Shown: in pieces, positions 63,935 through 64,000 of the stretch
Layout: the number at the start of each line of letters is the position of its first letter
How positions within the stretch are numbered: the first letter of the stretch is position 1
NCBI GenBank assembly: GCA_937899725.1
Contig: CALCCA010000016.1
Location: 54,470 to 118,469 of the forward strand
Reading direction: 5' to 3'
DNA length: 64,000 nucleotides
Origin: an uncultured Halomicronema sp.
Lineage (GTDB): Bacteria; Cyanobacteriota; Cyanobacteriia; Phormidesmidales; Phormidesmidaceae
Notes under the pieces: generated by a model
The model's database searches: none
What the model saw: only the letters and a program-made list of their open reading frames with translations
Told to the model about the DNA's origin: nothing
Made by a program: the position numbers and the translations under genes

Positions 63935-64000
63935 AGAAGCCATTTTAAGAGAAGGATGCTTGAGCTGCTGACAAAGATAGTGGTCAAGTAACCCATGCTT
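63935..64000 (-). pseudogene. Possible C-terminal transposase fragment of the older IS
   Basis: Minus-strand frame open to the window edge: KHGLLDHYLCQQLKHPSLKM then AS. In the present sequence it runs into the IS5-type end and stops at 63917-63919; in the uninterrupted order it would end ASA-stop within TTCTGCGTAAGTCC, as transposase genes of compact IS elements often do. Only 66 bases are visible. Confidence 0.35.

Overview
The window is chromosomal DNA from a nitrogen-fixing cyanobacterium. Evidence: the HIP1 octamer GCGATCGC is scattered throughout, and there are cyanobacterium-specific genes (ccmP carboxysome shell protein, Tic20-like protein, COP23-type protein, FdxH-type ferredoxin, a CCE_0567-type nif protein, a DUF3365 heme sensor). 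The nifHDK genes are intact and uninterrupted, the NifE and NifN halves are fused in one gene, and intergenic spacers are pyrimidine-rich. A non-heterocystous filamentous lineage (Leptolyngbya-like) is my guess; the sequence does not prove it.

Layout. Bases 1-13.5 kb hold a compact nif cluster, all on the + strand: nifU (5' end outside the window), nifH, nifD, nifK, nifZ, a small Mo-nitrogenase-associated gene, fused nifEN, nifX, the DUF269 gene, the CCE_0567-type gene, nifW, hesA, a small membrane ORF, hesB, fdxH and a flavodoxin. Together they encode the Mo-Fe nitrogenase, FeMo-cofactor assembly, Fe-S supply and two electron donors. Three spacers carry a short palindromic repeat family (GGGCGAGGCAT arms), and the nifH leader carries eight heptamer repeats. 

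From 13.7 to 53.7 kb is mostly housekeeping and signalling: methyltransferases, miaB, smpB, a family-10 glycosidase-like lipoprotein/secreted protein, an adenylate-cyclase/protein-kinase fusion framed by an inverted repeat and accompanied by a decayed copy of its own 3' end, a heme-binding sensor fragment, an EAD-FGE conflict-type protein, threonine aldolase, rpsF, FAH hydrolase, Tic20, minC, tilS, ccmP, an ArsR/thioredoxin/Old-Yellow-Enzyme redox locus with a perfect operator palindrome, obgE, a Crp-type regulator, an orphan phnL, gyrA with a structured leader, a histone-deacetylase-like amidohydrolase, a pentapeptide-pilin fusion and an alpha/beta hydrolase.

From glmS (54.1 kb) to the right edge is a defence-type island: a PLD-helicase of the DNA-phosphorothioation restriction type, a Uma2 nuclease on the other strand, a 56-residue ORF translationally coupled to dndD, then an MntA-HepT toxin-antitoxin pair coupled to dndD (hepT carries a one-base frameshift), a decayed duplicate of a dpt4-like gene, intact dpt4, and a 1287-bp IS5-type element with 18-bp inverted ends and a 4-bp target duplication, apparently inserted into the tip of an older IS that itself truncated a minus-strand gene. 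dndC, dndE and dndB are not in the window. No rRNA, tRNA or CRISPR array was recognised.
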